64,000 bases of DNA from Berberis thunbergii. Taxonomy: Eukaryota; Streptophyta; Magnoliopsida; Ranunculales; Berberidaceae. The notes beneath the pieces are model-generated. The model was not told where the DNA came from. It saw only the letters and a program-made list of their open reading frames with translations, and did not search any database. The position numbers and the translations under genes are program-made. Shown piece after piece: positions 12,401 to 23,873 of the stretch (position 1 is its first letter; the number at the start of each line of letters is the position of its first letter). The DNA lies in contig QNQO01000594.1 of the NCBI GenBank assembly GCA_003290165.1, positions 310,001 to 374,000 on the forward strand, given 5' to 3'.

Positions 12401-12826
12401 AGACTTGTAGCAAATGGTATCACAAGTCCAAGTTTAATGGTTTTGGGATCCAAAAAACCTTGCCAGCCTTTCAAAAAAAATAAAAAATAATAATAATAAT
12501 AATATAATCATAATAATAACAACAACAACAATAATAATAACTTTGCAACGGAATGCACATTGCACAGGACCGATATCCTTAGTTTGGTTTACATATTGGT
12601 AGTTTAATTAATTTCAGTTTGGGCATCAACAAACTGAATAAGAAGATCAAGGGACAAACTGAATAAGAAGAATAATGCCTTAACTGTAATTCTATGGTAA
12701 ATACTTGAGATGTACATCACCGTGGTAAGCCTTTTTCTTGCATAATATTTTACAAATGCAATGCAGACCAAGAAAAAAGTACATACCCTTTTATCATATG
12801 GCTTTATAATTCTTTGATATAAATAC
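9434..12826. other. Intergenic / possible PTH 3' flank, no gene assigned
   Basis: Several short frames occur here (for example minus-strand 11287-11583 and 10053-10334), but none resembles a known protein and none has matching splice neighbours. The segment nearest 12826 probably includes the 3' UTR of the PTH gene. There are simple repeats: a run of C at about 12171-12180 and an ATA/ACA-rich microsatellite at about 12483-12540. Confidence 0.4.
12483..12540. repeat. ATA/ACA-rich microsatellite
   Basis: This is an imperfect run of AAT/ATA and AAC triplets. Confidence 0.7.
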
Positions 12827-13759
12827 TCAAACTTGTAAATTTTGCACCCTTAGATGCTTGTATTTCTGATCTTTGTTGAAGCATCTAGAACTCTCGGTCA
12901 AACCTCTGGACAGTAAGAGCTTCAGTGCATCAACCCCTTCTTGCAAAGCAGCATCAATCTAGTGTACAACTATATAAAGCTATACATTTTGGTGAGTGTA
13001 CAAAGTGTCAGGCAATTCTGTTTTGAATCTTGCCAATCTTGTGATGGATTTTATGTGACACCTGGGCAGTGGGTTGTTTTTTAGATGATCATAACCTTGT
13101 GAGGGTCAAATACTACAACATTAATGTACAGCAAGTGGATATAACTTTTACACCTCACATTCAACTTATATGCTGCACTATTGCAAATGCCCTAAGCCCT
13201 TTCTAAAAAGGTACATACACACCAATGTGCAACAATTGCACATAAAAAGTACATAAACTTTTGCATCTTCACTAATAAATAATGCTTGTTTATGTAGATA
13301 GTTTTTTTACTGGAAAAAAAGTTACACGCCCATAACTTGTTGTGTTTGATCCTAATTTGGATGCACGGACACTCCTTTTGGCCGCTATGTCCATGTTGAG
13401 CACAATACTCGTTAGACATTCTTCATACATGTATCAAACGTGGCTCCTCAAGTATCATGGGTTGGCATGCCTCAACACTTCTTGGACGCTGTATATCTCA
13501 TTGTCAAGTAGAATGAGGAATAAAAAGAAAATAATATATATAATCATAATAAGAATATAATAGTAGGCATATTCGCATAATCTTTTACGTTCATGAATGT
13601 AATTCTCAACAGTTTCATGTGTATGTTTCTTTTGATAACACGAGGAATATAATTGATGGATTGAAGGATGGCTTGTGATTTTGAACGATTGGACTAATTA
13701 TTAAGGAGTGTATAACAAATAAAATCATAAAGCAATTAAGATATACTTTCTTTATTCTA

Positions 13760-14420
13760 CACCTTGTCAGTGTCCTAACTTTTCTCGTGTCATGGGGCCC
13801 GTGTCATGTCCTCCCTCATGTGTGTCTCCGCTCTTCGTAGGTTCAATGATAGACAACTCAAAGTAGATTTTGGTAAGAGGTATGCAATGTGAAGTGCCTC
13901 TGGGATCTTTTGTAGCGAAGGAGGGGGAGTCCAAGTTATAGATTTGATGAATAAACAACTAACAATATGGTCCCAACAAGTATGAGAAACATTTCAAGGT
14001 TTGCATTTCTTGGTAGGATGAACTTATTGACCTTCCCATCAGTAGTGAGTTAACACATCCCCACAGTGTGTCATGCATGGTCCTAATGATTGACAACTCA
14101 TATCAGATTTTGTGAAGTACCTCGGGAATTTTTCATTGTGGGGGAGGGAGAGTTCAACATTATAGATCTTCTCAAGAACAAACACAGGTAAATCACAAGA
14201 AGCACGAGATATCAATGCATTTTCTCATTTTGTGTGTGGGTGGGGAGGTGAGGGGTTATTGACCGTCTGATGAGAAAGTTAGTTAATATGTGGCCATGCC
14301 AGTCCTAATGTGATGGACAACTAGGGGAAGATTTTGTGAAGCATCTCTGAGATCTTCTATAGTGGTAGAGGTAGAGCACGGGGAATCAAAGTGATGGAAT
14401 CAATGACAAAGAAAATAATG
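13760..14420. repeat. Three decayed tandem units (~220-240 bp) in PTH intron 7
   Basis: Blocks starting near 13841, 14081 and 14303 share the order: ..TCAATGAT/CCTAATGAT.., GACAACT, AGATTTTG(T)GAAG, (T)CTC(G)GGATCTT, a G-rich tract, then a TTATAGATYT-like end. The start-to-start spacing is about 240 and 222 bp. The copies are clearly diverged. No coding frame is shared. Confidence 0.6.
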
Positions 14421-14922
14421 GAGGGTAGGAGCTTCTCCCCGATTTTCCATTGAAGACTAAAAAGTGATGGATCCATTGTTCTAATTGGATTCATACTAGG
14501 TTAGATCCTAAGAACGCTGTTTCATCTCCTTTCTCCCCGATTTGTACTTTTTGCAATGGCTCCATAATTGGTCCATTCACCATGTCTTCAGTGGAGGGTA
14601 GGAGCTTCTTTGATTGCTATTTAGTACTTCTAGTTTGCAAAATCTCGTGTCCACGACTTCCGACTTTTGTTACTCTTCTAACACATCTTCGTGACAACGG
14701 TGAGAGAGGTCAACTGATCGCTTCTTATTTTCATAACTCCTTCATTTGATTTCAAAATCTCGGGATTGTTGCTTACCAAGGGCTTCATTGATTAACTCTT
14801 TCAGTCCTTGGTTGTTTACAGCAGTGATATCGTCTGTACCTCCCCGAGAATCACAAAAACGTGAGAAATGGCTATTTAGTGCACTTGGGATGAACTTACT
14901 GAACTTCCATGAGAGGAGCTAA

Positions 14923-15310
14923 GATTGTGCTCAGTTTCATATGGGTCGGCTTTACAAGTAATTTCAGTTTTGATTCTTACAACCAAAATCACACCAGAAA
15001 TCTGATTAACTGAGCATAACCAACCTGCTTGATTTGGTTTGATTTTCTTTAGGTTTTTCATTTTTAGATAAATATGACCTAAATGCAAAGTGGCTAGAAA
15101 TTTTTTTAGGAATCGAATAGAGTTATCTTGAGAAAGAGATCTAACATAATCAAATGCACGTACTAGAATGGGCTTAACTCCATTGCTTCATTTCAACCTT
15201 CGGATTGTGCTCAGTTTCGTAGAGGTCGATTTCAAGGAGTAATCAACGACTGAATAGATTCAATTCGGATTTAACACTTGCAACCAAAATCCCACCAGAA
15301 ATTTCATGGA
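14923..15310. repeat. Direct repeat pair, 280 bp apart
   Basis: GATTGTGCTCAGTTTC occurs at 14923 and 15203. In each case it is followed about 70-90 bp later by a similar CAACCAAAATC.CACCAGAAAT block, so roughly 90-100 bp are duplicated. The pair lies within PTH intron 7. Confidence 0.6.
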
Positions 15311-16619
15311 TTTTTAAGTAAGTTCCTCTGAGAAAATAAATTGAAAAAGGGAAATTTTTATCTCTACATTCTTTTTGGCTAAAATTAAGTAAGGCAAGTT
15401 CCTTTACCTAATCTCAGTGGTGCCACCTAAATGGTAAGTAGGCAGCAAACGCATGACATCTGGAGTTGGAACTAAATTGGGGAAAAATAGAAGATGGAAT
15501 TGATGTAACTTAAGGTTCATTTGGTCCTTAGCCACAAAAGGTTTTTCGTGAGTTTTTATTCAATTTCCAGTTCTTTCTTTAATTCCTTTGGATCCACCCT
15601 CGATCAACTTAGATCTTCATATCTCTCTTCAATCTCTCTTAGATCAACAGTTTCCTCAATTCACCAATATCTAGTCATCCCTGGATTTACTTTGATTGAT
15701 CTAAGATCTACATCTCCCCTAAAATTTATAAAGCAAGAACCAACTCTCCCCACCTTCAATCTCTAAATCTACAAACATTACCCTCGTTTCACCTTTTTTT
15801 TTTTTTTTGAGATTTAGAGGCATATTTAGTACCTACACCAATTTTCATCCTTCATTTCATATCTATTAAAAAAGAAGAGTAGTGTGAACTTACTCGTTGA
15901 CGAGCTACTGTATTGAACTTCTGAAGCAAGAAAGCCTTTGGATCCATTTGACCTGGCGGCTTTCCTATACCTGAAACCGAAGAATATTGGTAAAGGCATT
16001 TTTTATGCAGAAAAGTTAAGACATCACGAACTTTCAACCAACCAATTCTCAGACGGGCAAACTCTCTATTTCCTTGAAAATTGTAAATGACGCTCTTCAA
16101 CCTGCTCAAGAGTAAGAATTGAGAAATGGAGCAGTGTTACTCAAGTACAAGACATGAGTATCAAGAAGTGAAAGGCACTAAAAATACAATAGTCGTGGAA
16201 ATGCAAGCACAGAAAAACAAACATCTCAAAGGAACCTAATAAATGTGGCTTTAAGCCTTTACTGCTGTCACTATGAATAACTTATTTAAGATAACATGAA
16301 CAAATGGCCACTAAAAAATGGCTACCTACTCGTCAGGAACTTTCACAGTTGCAATAAACATATAGCAGGGAATATTATACAATTTAAGTCAAAACTCAGA
16401 ATTGGCACCTTGAAGATGAAGTTTTATGAAATTAACAGTCCATTTTTCAATCAAATAAATCCACAAGCTACATTTCAGTTGGTGAAGCCAAAAATAAAAA
16501 ATGGTAATTCTCTCAGCTAGCTGAGTTAAACCATGATAAAAAGAACTCAACAAAAAATCGGGTGACCCATCTTGCCATGTAACCACCTATGTGCATTTGG
16601 TTTCATCTTGACATGATAA

Positions 16620-16949
16620 TGTCACGATTGGGGAAACAAAAATGTGGAAAGTAAAATTGAAGCGGGAAAAGTTGGCGCCAGTTGCAGTTTTGAACCAAAG
16701 CATATACCGAATATTCCTGGAGTTTGTTACAGCATGTGCCAAACACGTGATTGCTAATACCATCTTTCAAATTTCAGTTACTCTATAAATAGAGATGTAA
16801 TAGAGAGAAGAAAGTGTTAGGAGATTCGGGCTCTGGTTCTTAGAGAACTTGAGATATTTGTAGTTTCTCTATATTCCAGTAATACTACTTCAATCCCTTT
16901 TTGTATCTTTTGTTCTTCAATTGATCCCAACTTAGTCACAATCGTGACA
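16620..16949 (+). repeat. Chromovirus 5' LTR
   Basis: This 330-bp LTR contains a TATA-type sequence (CTATAAATAG, near 16782-16791), the presumed promoter. It differs from the right LTR by three substitutions and lacks a 12-bp stretch after the GAGAGAAG motif. Confidence 0.95.
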
Positions 16950-16951
16950 TT

Positions 16952-16963
16952 TGGTATCAGAGC
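16952..16963 (+). other. Primer-binding site (initiator tRNA-Met type)
   Basis: TGGTATCAGAGC lies two bases after the LTR. It is the standard plant LTR-retrotransposon primer site complementary to the 3' end of initiator tRNA-Met. Confidence 0.9.
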
Positions 16964-16993
16964 CCTTTTCGATCCAATCCACACCTAGGGTTC

Positions 16994-18062
16994 ATGGAAA
17001 CTAGAGCGAAGGAGATGGAGGGATTCATGAGGGAGACCAAGAAAAATCAGATTGAAGTGAACAACCAGATTGAGTTTCTCAAAAATGAACTCAATAAATT
17101 GGTACAGACAAATGAAGTTCGTGAGAAGAAGACGGATTCAAAACTGGATCAGATCTTCCAGTTGTTGCAGAATCGACCCAGAGAAATGGGATCGGCTGGA
17201 TCTACCAGTTCACCGACCGTTCAGATCACAGGGAATGCGCATCTGCCATCAGAACCTCCCTCAATTCCAACTATGGGATTCCAAGGTACGATACCTCGTT
17301 TCCCCAAATTGGATTTTCCTTTGTTTGATGGAATTAATCCTCGTGCATGGATAAAAAAAGTGAGAGGTACTTCAGTTTATACAATATATTTGAAGAAAAT
17401 AAAGTTGCTATTGCCTCAATAGACCTTAGTGGTCAGGCCGATCTCTAGTTTTTAGATTACCAAGTGGGCAATAATTGTTTACTTTGGAAGGTGTTTGTGA
17501 AGGATCTGTGTGAACGATTTGAAGAGACCTTAGTAGATAATTATGTGGATTCATTTAACAAACTGTGCCAAGACTCATCTGTGACTGATTACTATGATAA
17601 ATTTGAGGAACTAAAATCTTTAATGCTCACACATAATCGACACTTGGATGAAACATACTTTGTGCTTAGTTTCCTCAGTGGTCTAAAACCCCATATCAAA
17701 GCAATTGTCCAACTCTTCAAACCATCCACTGTTAGTCAAGCTTTCTCACTTGCTCGTATGCAAGAAGCCTCTACACTAATGCAACAAAACAACCCTAGAC
17801 ACAATACTACTAGCCAACCCACAATATACATCAAGCACATACTCCAAACCTATTTCTTCCACACCTATACACCAATCAAATTCACAAAGTCTACCATACT
17901 CCAGTTCAAATTTCAGAACCTACAATACTACACCTAATACAACCAAACCTTCATTTAGTACACCTCCCATTAAGAGGCTTACCCCCACCCAAATGAAGAT
18001 CAGAAGGGAGAAGGGGCTTTGTTACAACTGTGATGAGACCTATAAACCTGGGCATTTGTGCA
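16994..18062 (+). pseudogene. Chromovirus gag (capsid and zinc knuckle)
   Basis: It starts at a METRAKEME-type N-terminus with a coiled-coil-like Lys/Glu/Asn-rich segment, then the plant Gypsy gag block RFPKLDFPLFDG and the later FNKLCQDSSV...YYDKFEEL and SFLSGLKPHIKAIVQLF regions. A zinc knuckle (LCYNCDE...GHLCK, about 18018-18062) ends it. Breaks: frame change near 17358, an in-frame TAG at 17446-17448 where the family has Trp, and a further frame change near 17820. It cannot give an intact capsid. Confidence 0.85.
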
Positions 18063-18079
18063 AAACTCAACACCTTTAT

Positions 18080-21000
18080 ATGCTGGTACCAGATTCAGAC
18101 TTCAGTATTGAAAAACCAGAAAGAGAGATTGAAACTGAAAATTTCTTCCAGGAGGTAGACACTGAGATGGAGGTCTCTTTGCATGCTCTACATGGTAGTT
18201 TTTCTGCCAATACACTCCTTTTAAAAGGGAAGGTGAAGAAGAGACCAGTTTCCATTCTTATAGATATTGGGAGTACCCACTCCTTTGTGGACCCTAGTGT
18301 TATCAAAGATACTCAATGGCCAACAGTTTTGACACCCCAGATGATTGTAAGGGTGGCTAATGAGCAACAACTCCATAGTACAGCTATATGCAAAAGATTC
18401 CAGTGAGTTATGCAGGGGCTTACATTTGAAGGTGAGATACGGGTATTACCTATTGGAGGGTATGACATGGTGTTAGGAGGGGATTGGTTGAAAACATTTG
18501 GAGACATAGTGATTAACCTCCAAAAACTTCAATTGACACTCACCATTCATGGTAAACCTATTATATTACAGGGGGCTAAGAATGAAGCATCTTTCTCCCT
18601 GATGGAATCCAAAGGTTTTACCAAGTTTGTAAAAAAACATACACCTGTCTTCTTGGGCCATTTATTTGCTTTAGACAGTCCCCAAGATCAGCCTGAGCAT
18701 CAACATCCCGTCCTTACTTCCTTGCTACAAGATTTCCATGATATATTTCAACTACCAACTACATTACCTCCTCACAGGCCCTTAGACCATAAAATCCCTC
18801 TTAAGCCTGGATCAACACCTCCTTCCCAAAACCCTTACAAGGTCTCTTATATGCAAAAAGTTGTGGTAGAGCAACTTGTCAATGAAATGCTAGAGGCAGG
18901 CCTCATACAACATTCTCATAGTCCCTTTGCTGCCCCTATTCTCCTAGTTAGAAAAAAAGATCATTCATGGAGGTTTTGTGTTGACTATAGGAGGCTCAAT
19001 GACTTGACAATTAAAGACAAGTTCCCTATTCCCTTGATAGATGAACTCTTAGATGAGTTACATGGGGCTACTATATTCTCCAAATTGGATCTTAGATCCG
19101 GATATCACCAACTCATGGTACACCCTCCAGACATCCATAAAACAGCTTTTAGGACTCATCATGGCCACTTTGAATTCAAAGTCATGCCATTTGGTCTTAC
19201 CAATGCCCTGGCCACTTTTCAAGCTTTGATGAACCATATTTTTCAAAACCATTTGAGAAAATTCATCCTTGTGTTCTTTGATGATATTTTAGTTTATAGT
19301 CATACCTTGGAACAACACCTACATCACCTCTACTTGACTTTTTCCATCCTTAGGACCCATCATCTCAATGCTAAACTTTCTAAATGTTCTTTTTTGCAGC
19401 CTAAACTAGAATATCTAGGCCACATTATCAGCTCTCAAGGTGTAGAGGCTGACCCCAATAAAATCCTTGCTATGACCTCTTGGCCCATTCCAACCAACAT
19501 CAAACAATTAAGAGGGTTTTGGGTTTGACAGGTTATTATAGAAAATTTATTCAGCACTATGGTCAACTAGCTCAGCCACTGACAGGCCTGGTCAAAAAGG
19601 ATTCCTTCCTTTGGTCACCTCAAGCCACCCAATCTTTTAATGCTTAAGCAGCTATGTGTCAAGCTCCTGTTTTAGCATTACCTGATTTTACAAAACCATT
19701 CTCCCTGGAAACAGATGCTTGTACAAGAGGGGTAGGTGCAGTTTTGTCCCAAAATGGAAAACCTATAGCTTATTTTAGCAAAGCCCTAGGACCAAAGAAC
19801 CTCCACTTGTCAACATATGAGAAGGAGTTACTTGCAATTGTCATGGCAGTCCATAAATGGAGGAGTTACTTGCTAGGATCTAAGTTCTTTATCTACACAG
19901 ATCATCAGAGTATCAGGTACTTACTCTCTCAAAAGGTTACCACACTCCTACAACAAAAGTGGTTATCAAAACTACTAGGGTTTGACTATGAGATATTCTA
20001 TAAGAAGGGGATAGAAAACTCTGCAGCTGATGCTTTGTCCAGGAGATCCAGTGGTGATGATGCAATACTGCCCTCTACACAGGACACACCTTCTTGGTCC
20101 AGTGATGCAACAAACCAGGCCTCATGTCAGGCCATTACAACCGTCGTACCCCAATGGCTAAATGAAGTCCTTAGCAGTTACATTGATGATGCAACTGCTC
20201 AGAGCATTACTCAACAACTGTCTATCAACCCTGCTTCTCTGCCACATTACTCCATTTCAAATGGAATTATCAAACACAAGGACTGTATCTACATTGGGAG
20301 CTCAGGGTCACTAAGAACCAAGGTGTTAACTGCTCTTCACAATTCAGCAGTGGGGGGACACTCTGGCATTACAGCTACCTACCAACGCCTCAAACAACAC
20401 TTCAAGTGGCCAGGAATGAAGTCTCACTTGATCACCTACATCTCTAACTGTGACACTTGTCCGCGCAATAAAACAGATCAATCCTCATATGGAGGACTGC
20501 TCCAACCCCTACCAGTTCCAGAGCACGCTTGGCAGCATGTCACAATGGACTTCATTGAAGGATTACCTCCATCCCAGCACAAAACTGTTATTCTGGTTGT
20601 GGTAGATCGATTGACTAAGTATAGCCATTTTGTGGCTCTTACACATCCATATACGGCTGCTATGGTAGCTGAGGTGTTCCTACAACATATATACAAGTTA
20701 CACGGGATGCCGACTTCCATTATTTCAGACAGAGATAAGGTTTTATGAGTGCCTTTTGGCAGGATTTGTTTACAGCTCTGGGTTCCAAACTCTCCTTTAG
20801 CACCTCTTATCACCCTCAAACAGATGGGCAAACAGAACGCACAAATTCCTGCCTAGAGACCTACTTAAGATGCATGACTGGTGAACTCCCCACTCAATGG
20901 TCCAAATGGCTTTATCTAGCCAAACACTGGTTTAACACCACCTTTCACTCCAGTTTACAAACCACCCCCTTCCTAGCCCTATACGGGTATTCACCCCCTC

Positions 21001-21578
21001 TTCTAGCATTACCACCAGTCATATCCCTAGCTACAACTGATGTGCAACACTACCTCACAGAACGTGAGAAGATGCTACAAATTATAAAGGACAAACTACG
21101 TCAAGCACAAGAGAGGATGCAAATTTATGCAGACAAAAACAGAACAGATAGGCAATTCAATGTCAATGACTGGGTTTACCTGAAGCTCCAGCCGTATCGC
21201 CAAACATCAGTTGCTCACCGCAGGAATCAAAAGCTTTCAGCCAAGTTTTATGGCCCATTTCAGGTACTGGAAAAGGTGGGGACGGTAGCTTACAGACTGC
21301 AGTTACCTCCTTCCTCGAAGATTCATAATGTCTTCCATGTCTCTCAGCTAAAGAAGAAGCTAGGACACTCTGTCATCCCATCTCCCCAACTCCCTTTGGT
21401 CGACAAGCAAGGCAACATACAAGCTGAACCTTTAGCCATACTTGCTAGGCGATTGATCCCACGCAACAATGCAGCAGTCACACAGATCCTCGTTCATTGG
21501 ACTAACTCAACTCCTGATGCTGCTACTTGGGAAGACTGGACAGACTTCAGTACCAAGTTTCCCTTGTTTCATCCTTGA
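18080..21578 (+). pseudogene. Chromovirus pol (PR-RT-RH-IN-chromodomain)
   Basis: Domains in order: aspartic protease (ILIDIGSTHSF near 18256, where the catalytic D-S/T-G has Ile in the middle position), reverse transcriptase (SPFAAPILLV, VDYRRLN, SKLDLRSGYHQ, MPFGLTNA and FFDDILVYS), RNase H (LETDACTRGVGAVL, TDHQSIRYL), integrase (HH-CC region with VGGHSG and CDTCPRNK; core MDFIEGLP, DRLTKYSHF, YHPQTDGQTERTN) and a C-terminal PLAILARR...VLVHW-like chromodomain ending at 21578. Breaks: in-frame TGA at 18404, frame change near 19520, in-frame TAA at 19645 and frame change near 20745. It is non-autonomous as it stands. Confidence 0.9.
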
Positions 21579-21594
21579 GGACAAGGATGTGGAT

Positions 21595-21605
21595 AAAGGG
21601 GAGAG
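21595..21605 (+). other. Polypurine tract
   Basis: AAAGGGGAGAG lies three bases before the right LTR. It is the expected plus-strand primer site. Confidence 0.8.
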
Positions 21606-21608
21606 TAA

Positions 21609-21950
21609 TGTCACGATTGGGGAAACAAAAATGTGGAAAGTAAAATTGAAGCGGGAAAAGTTGGCGCCAGTTGCAGTTTTGAACCAAAGCATATACCGAA
21701 TATTCCTGGAGTTTGTTACAGCATGTGTCAAGCACGTGATTGCTAATACCATCTTTCAAATTTCAGTTACTCTATAAATAGAGATGTAATAGAGAGAAGA
21801 GAAACGGAGAAGAAGTGTTAGGAGATTCGGGCTCTGGTTCTTAGAGAACTTGAGATATTTGTAGTTTCTCTATATGCCAGTAATACTACTTCAATCCCTT
21901 TTTGTATCTTTTGTTCTTCAATTGATCCCAACTTAGTCACAATCGTGACA
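21609..21950 (+). repeat. Chromovirus 3' LTR
   Basis: This 342-bp LTR is the partner of the left LTR, with about 99 percent identity over aligned bases by eye (three substitutions) plus a 12-bp insertion near 21800. Confidence 0.95.
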
Positions 21951-21955
21951 GATAA

Positions 21956-23228
21956 AAATTAGGTAATTAACCTAGATCTAAAATAAACAACTAACAAACT
22001 AAACCTAAGAAAATAAAGATAAACGAATAAAATTCAATTCATATTTCATCAATCAACCCATTATAGCAATGGCCTATAAGCCCTATTTATACTAAACCTA
22101 ACCCTAGATTTTATTGAAGTCTTATCCTCCACTTATTCTAATGGGCTTACTTAGGTTTGACCCAACAACTAAACTATATTAAATAAACAAATTAAATCCT
22201 ATGTTACATTATCCCCCGGTTGAAGAAGTCAAAAGAACACAAGCAACCAATTACAGAACACAATGCGAAGTGCACGCGAAGTAGTTGACCTCGAAACTTG
22301 CCATGATACACACTTACCATAGATAGCACCATCTCAGAAAAGTTGCAAGGTGATCAGGAATAAATTTGTTGAACAAACTCGTGTGCAAACGCTTGTGCCA
22401 CAAAATATTTCTAATATGGGTCAATGTAAACATATTCGCTCACTACTACTGTCTTTATAGAAACATCATCATGTTGGTCAAAAATGGGAAGAAATCATAG
22501 AAGTCAAATGGCCCACATTTCGAAAATCAAGTACATGTGATGGTGAATTGAACTTCCTCAAAAGGTTGGAGGGACTCTTAACAAACTCCCTCCAATATTT
22601 CTTTAAGCACTCTCATCTCATTGTCAAATATCTTGGTCATTTCGTAAGTGTTATTTTGACAAAGATCTATCATTAACTGCTCAACTCCCGCCATAAGGGA
22701 AATGGCAGGGGTGTGTAAATCACTAGCCAATGGGAAGGGGATGAAGGTGGTGGCGTGAGGGAAACAGATTCAGGTGGGGGTGATACAGAACATAGGTGAC
22801 TTGTGTAGGATAGTAATTAGTAAACATGGGTGGAATTACTATAGGACAACGCCAGATATGGGTACTGATTTGGGCTTGGGCTTCAAACAAAAAAATTTCT
22901 TCAGACTTTTGAATTGCTCTTCTCAATCACATGCAAACCAAACAAGCGAACCTGGATTCGCTTTAATACCAGAAGAATGTAATCTACACCTAAACTAATT
23001 AACCTAGATCTCAAATAAATAAATAACAAACTAAACCTAATAAAATAAAACTAAATTCATATTCATCAATCAACTCATTACAAGCAATGGCCTAGAGATC
23101 CTATTTATACTAAACCTAAACCTAGATTCTGTTGGAGCCCTAATCTTTACTAATTCTAATAGGCTTATTTAGGTCCGACCCAACAACTAAATTATATCAA
23201 ATAAACAAACTAATCTTACGTTACATCA
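21956..23228 (-). mobile_element. TRIM-like non-autonomous LTR element
   Basis: Two similar direct repeats of about 250 bp (21956-22210 and about 22973-23228) bound a 0.76-kb interior without a coding frame. On the minus strand each repeat begins TRATGTAAC and contains AGTATAAATAGG, a TATA box. The first is followed by TGGTATTAAAGC, a degraded initiator tRNA-Met primer site, and the second is preceded by an ACCGGGGGAT purine tract. That layout is an LTR element too small to code: terminal-repeat in miniature. The chromovirus at 21950 abuts or cuts its 3' LTR end, so the outer end and target duplication are not visible. Confidence 0.65.
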
Positions 23229-23742
23229 CATACATATATGTTTTAGCTATAACGAGATAATTGCATCCACACATTAATTTGTCATGAACATGCTTTTACT
23301 AAGGCCTTCCATAGGGTTAATTTACAAACATAATTATGAATTTAACTTGTGGTATAAATGATTGCTAGTATTAAATCAAGAAGGGATTAGTCATGTGTTA
23401 TTAATGCGCCGTTAAATCAATGAAAAAATTGTTTATCAGGGGATTGGATGGTTTCGTTTAGCGGTCACCGATAAATCAGAGAGTCACAGATAAATCGACC
23501 CATCCAACTCGTCGATTTATCACTATATATATATGCTTTGAAAATATAGACCGATCCTAGATCGTGAAGGGTCCGCTTTCCGTATTAACTACATAGGATT
23601 GGTCAACAACGTGCTAAGAAAAATATCCTTGGAAAAGTAATCATGCGAAAAAAGCACATATATATGTAATTTGGTCACTGGTCAGAACAAAGATATGGGG
23701 ATAAAAAGCACATATAACAAAGATATGGGGATTCATCACAGT

Positions 23743-23873
23743 CAAGGGCGGAACTACCTTGGAGACAAGTGGGGCAATTGCCCCCCACTTCCTCAAATGG
23801 TGGATCCATTACTCCACTAACTCATATAATAATTAGTCGCCCCCCTTCTATGAGAACTCTGTCTCCGCCCTTG
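23743..23873. mobile_element. hAT-type MITE, 131 bp
   Basis: TIRs CAAGGGCGGA and TCCGCCCTTG lie at the ends. They are flanked by 8-bp duplications that differ at one base (ATCACAGT 23735-23742; ATCACAAT 23874-23881). The interior includes the GGGGCAATTGCCCCCC palindrome common in this type. It is inside PTH intron 5. Confidence 0.75.

Larger units (their letters stand above)
16620..21950 (+). mobile_element. Ty3/Gypsy chromovirus, complete but defective
   Basis: This is a full-length LTR retrotransposon of 5,331 bp. Two LTRs (330 and 342 bp) begin TGTCACGATTG and end CAATCGTGACA. A perfect 5-bp target duplication GATAA flanks it (16615-16619, 21951-21955). The primer-binding site TGGTATCAGAGC follows the left LTR, and a purine tract precedes the right LTR. 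Gag, protease, RT, RNase H, integrase and a C-terminal chromodomain-like segment occur in that order, so it is a chromovirus; the small size and short LTRs suggest the Reina group. The coding region carries about seven frame lesions. It is inserted in PTH intron 5 on the opposite strand to PTH, and directly against a TRIM-like element. Confidence 0.95.
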
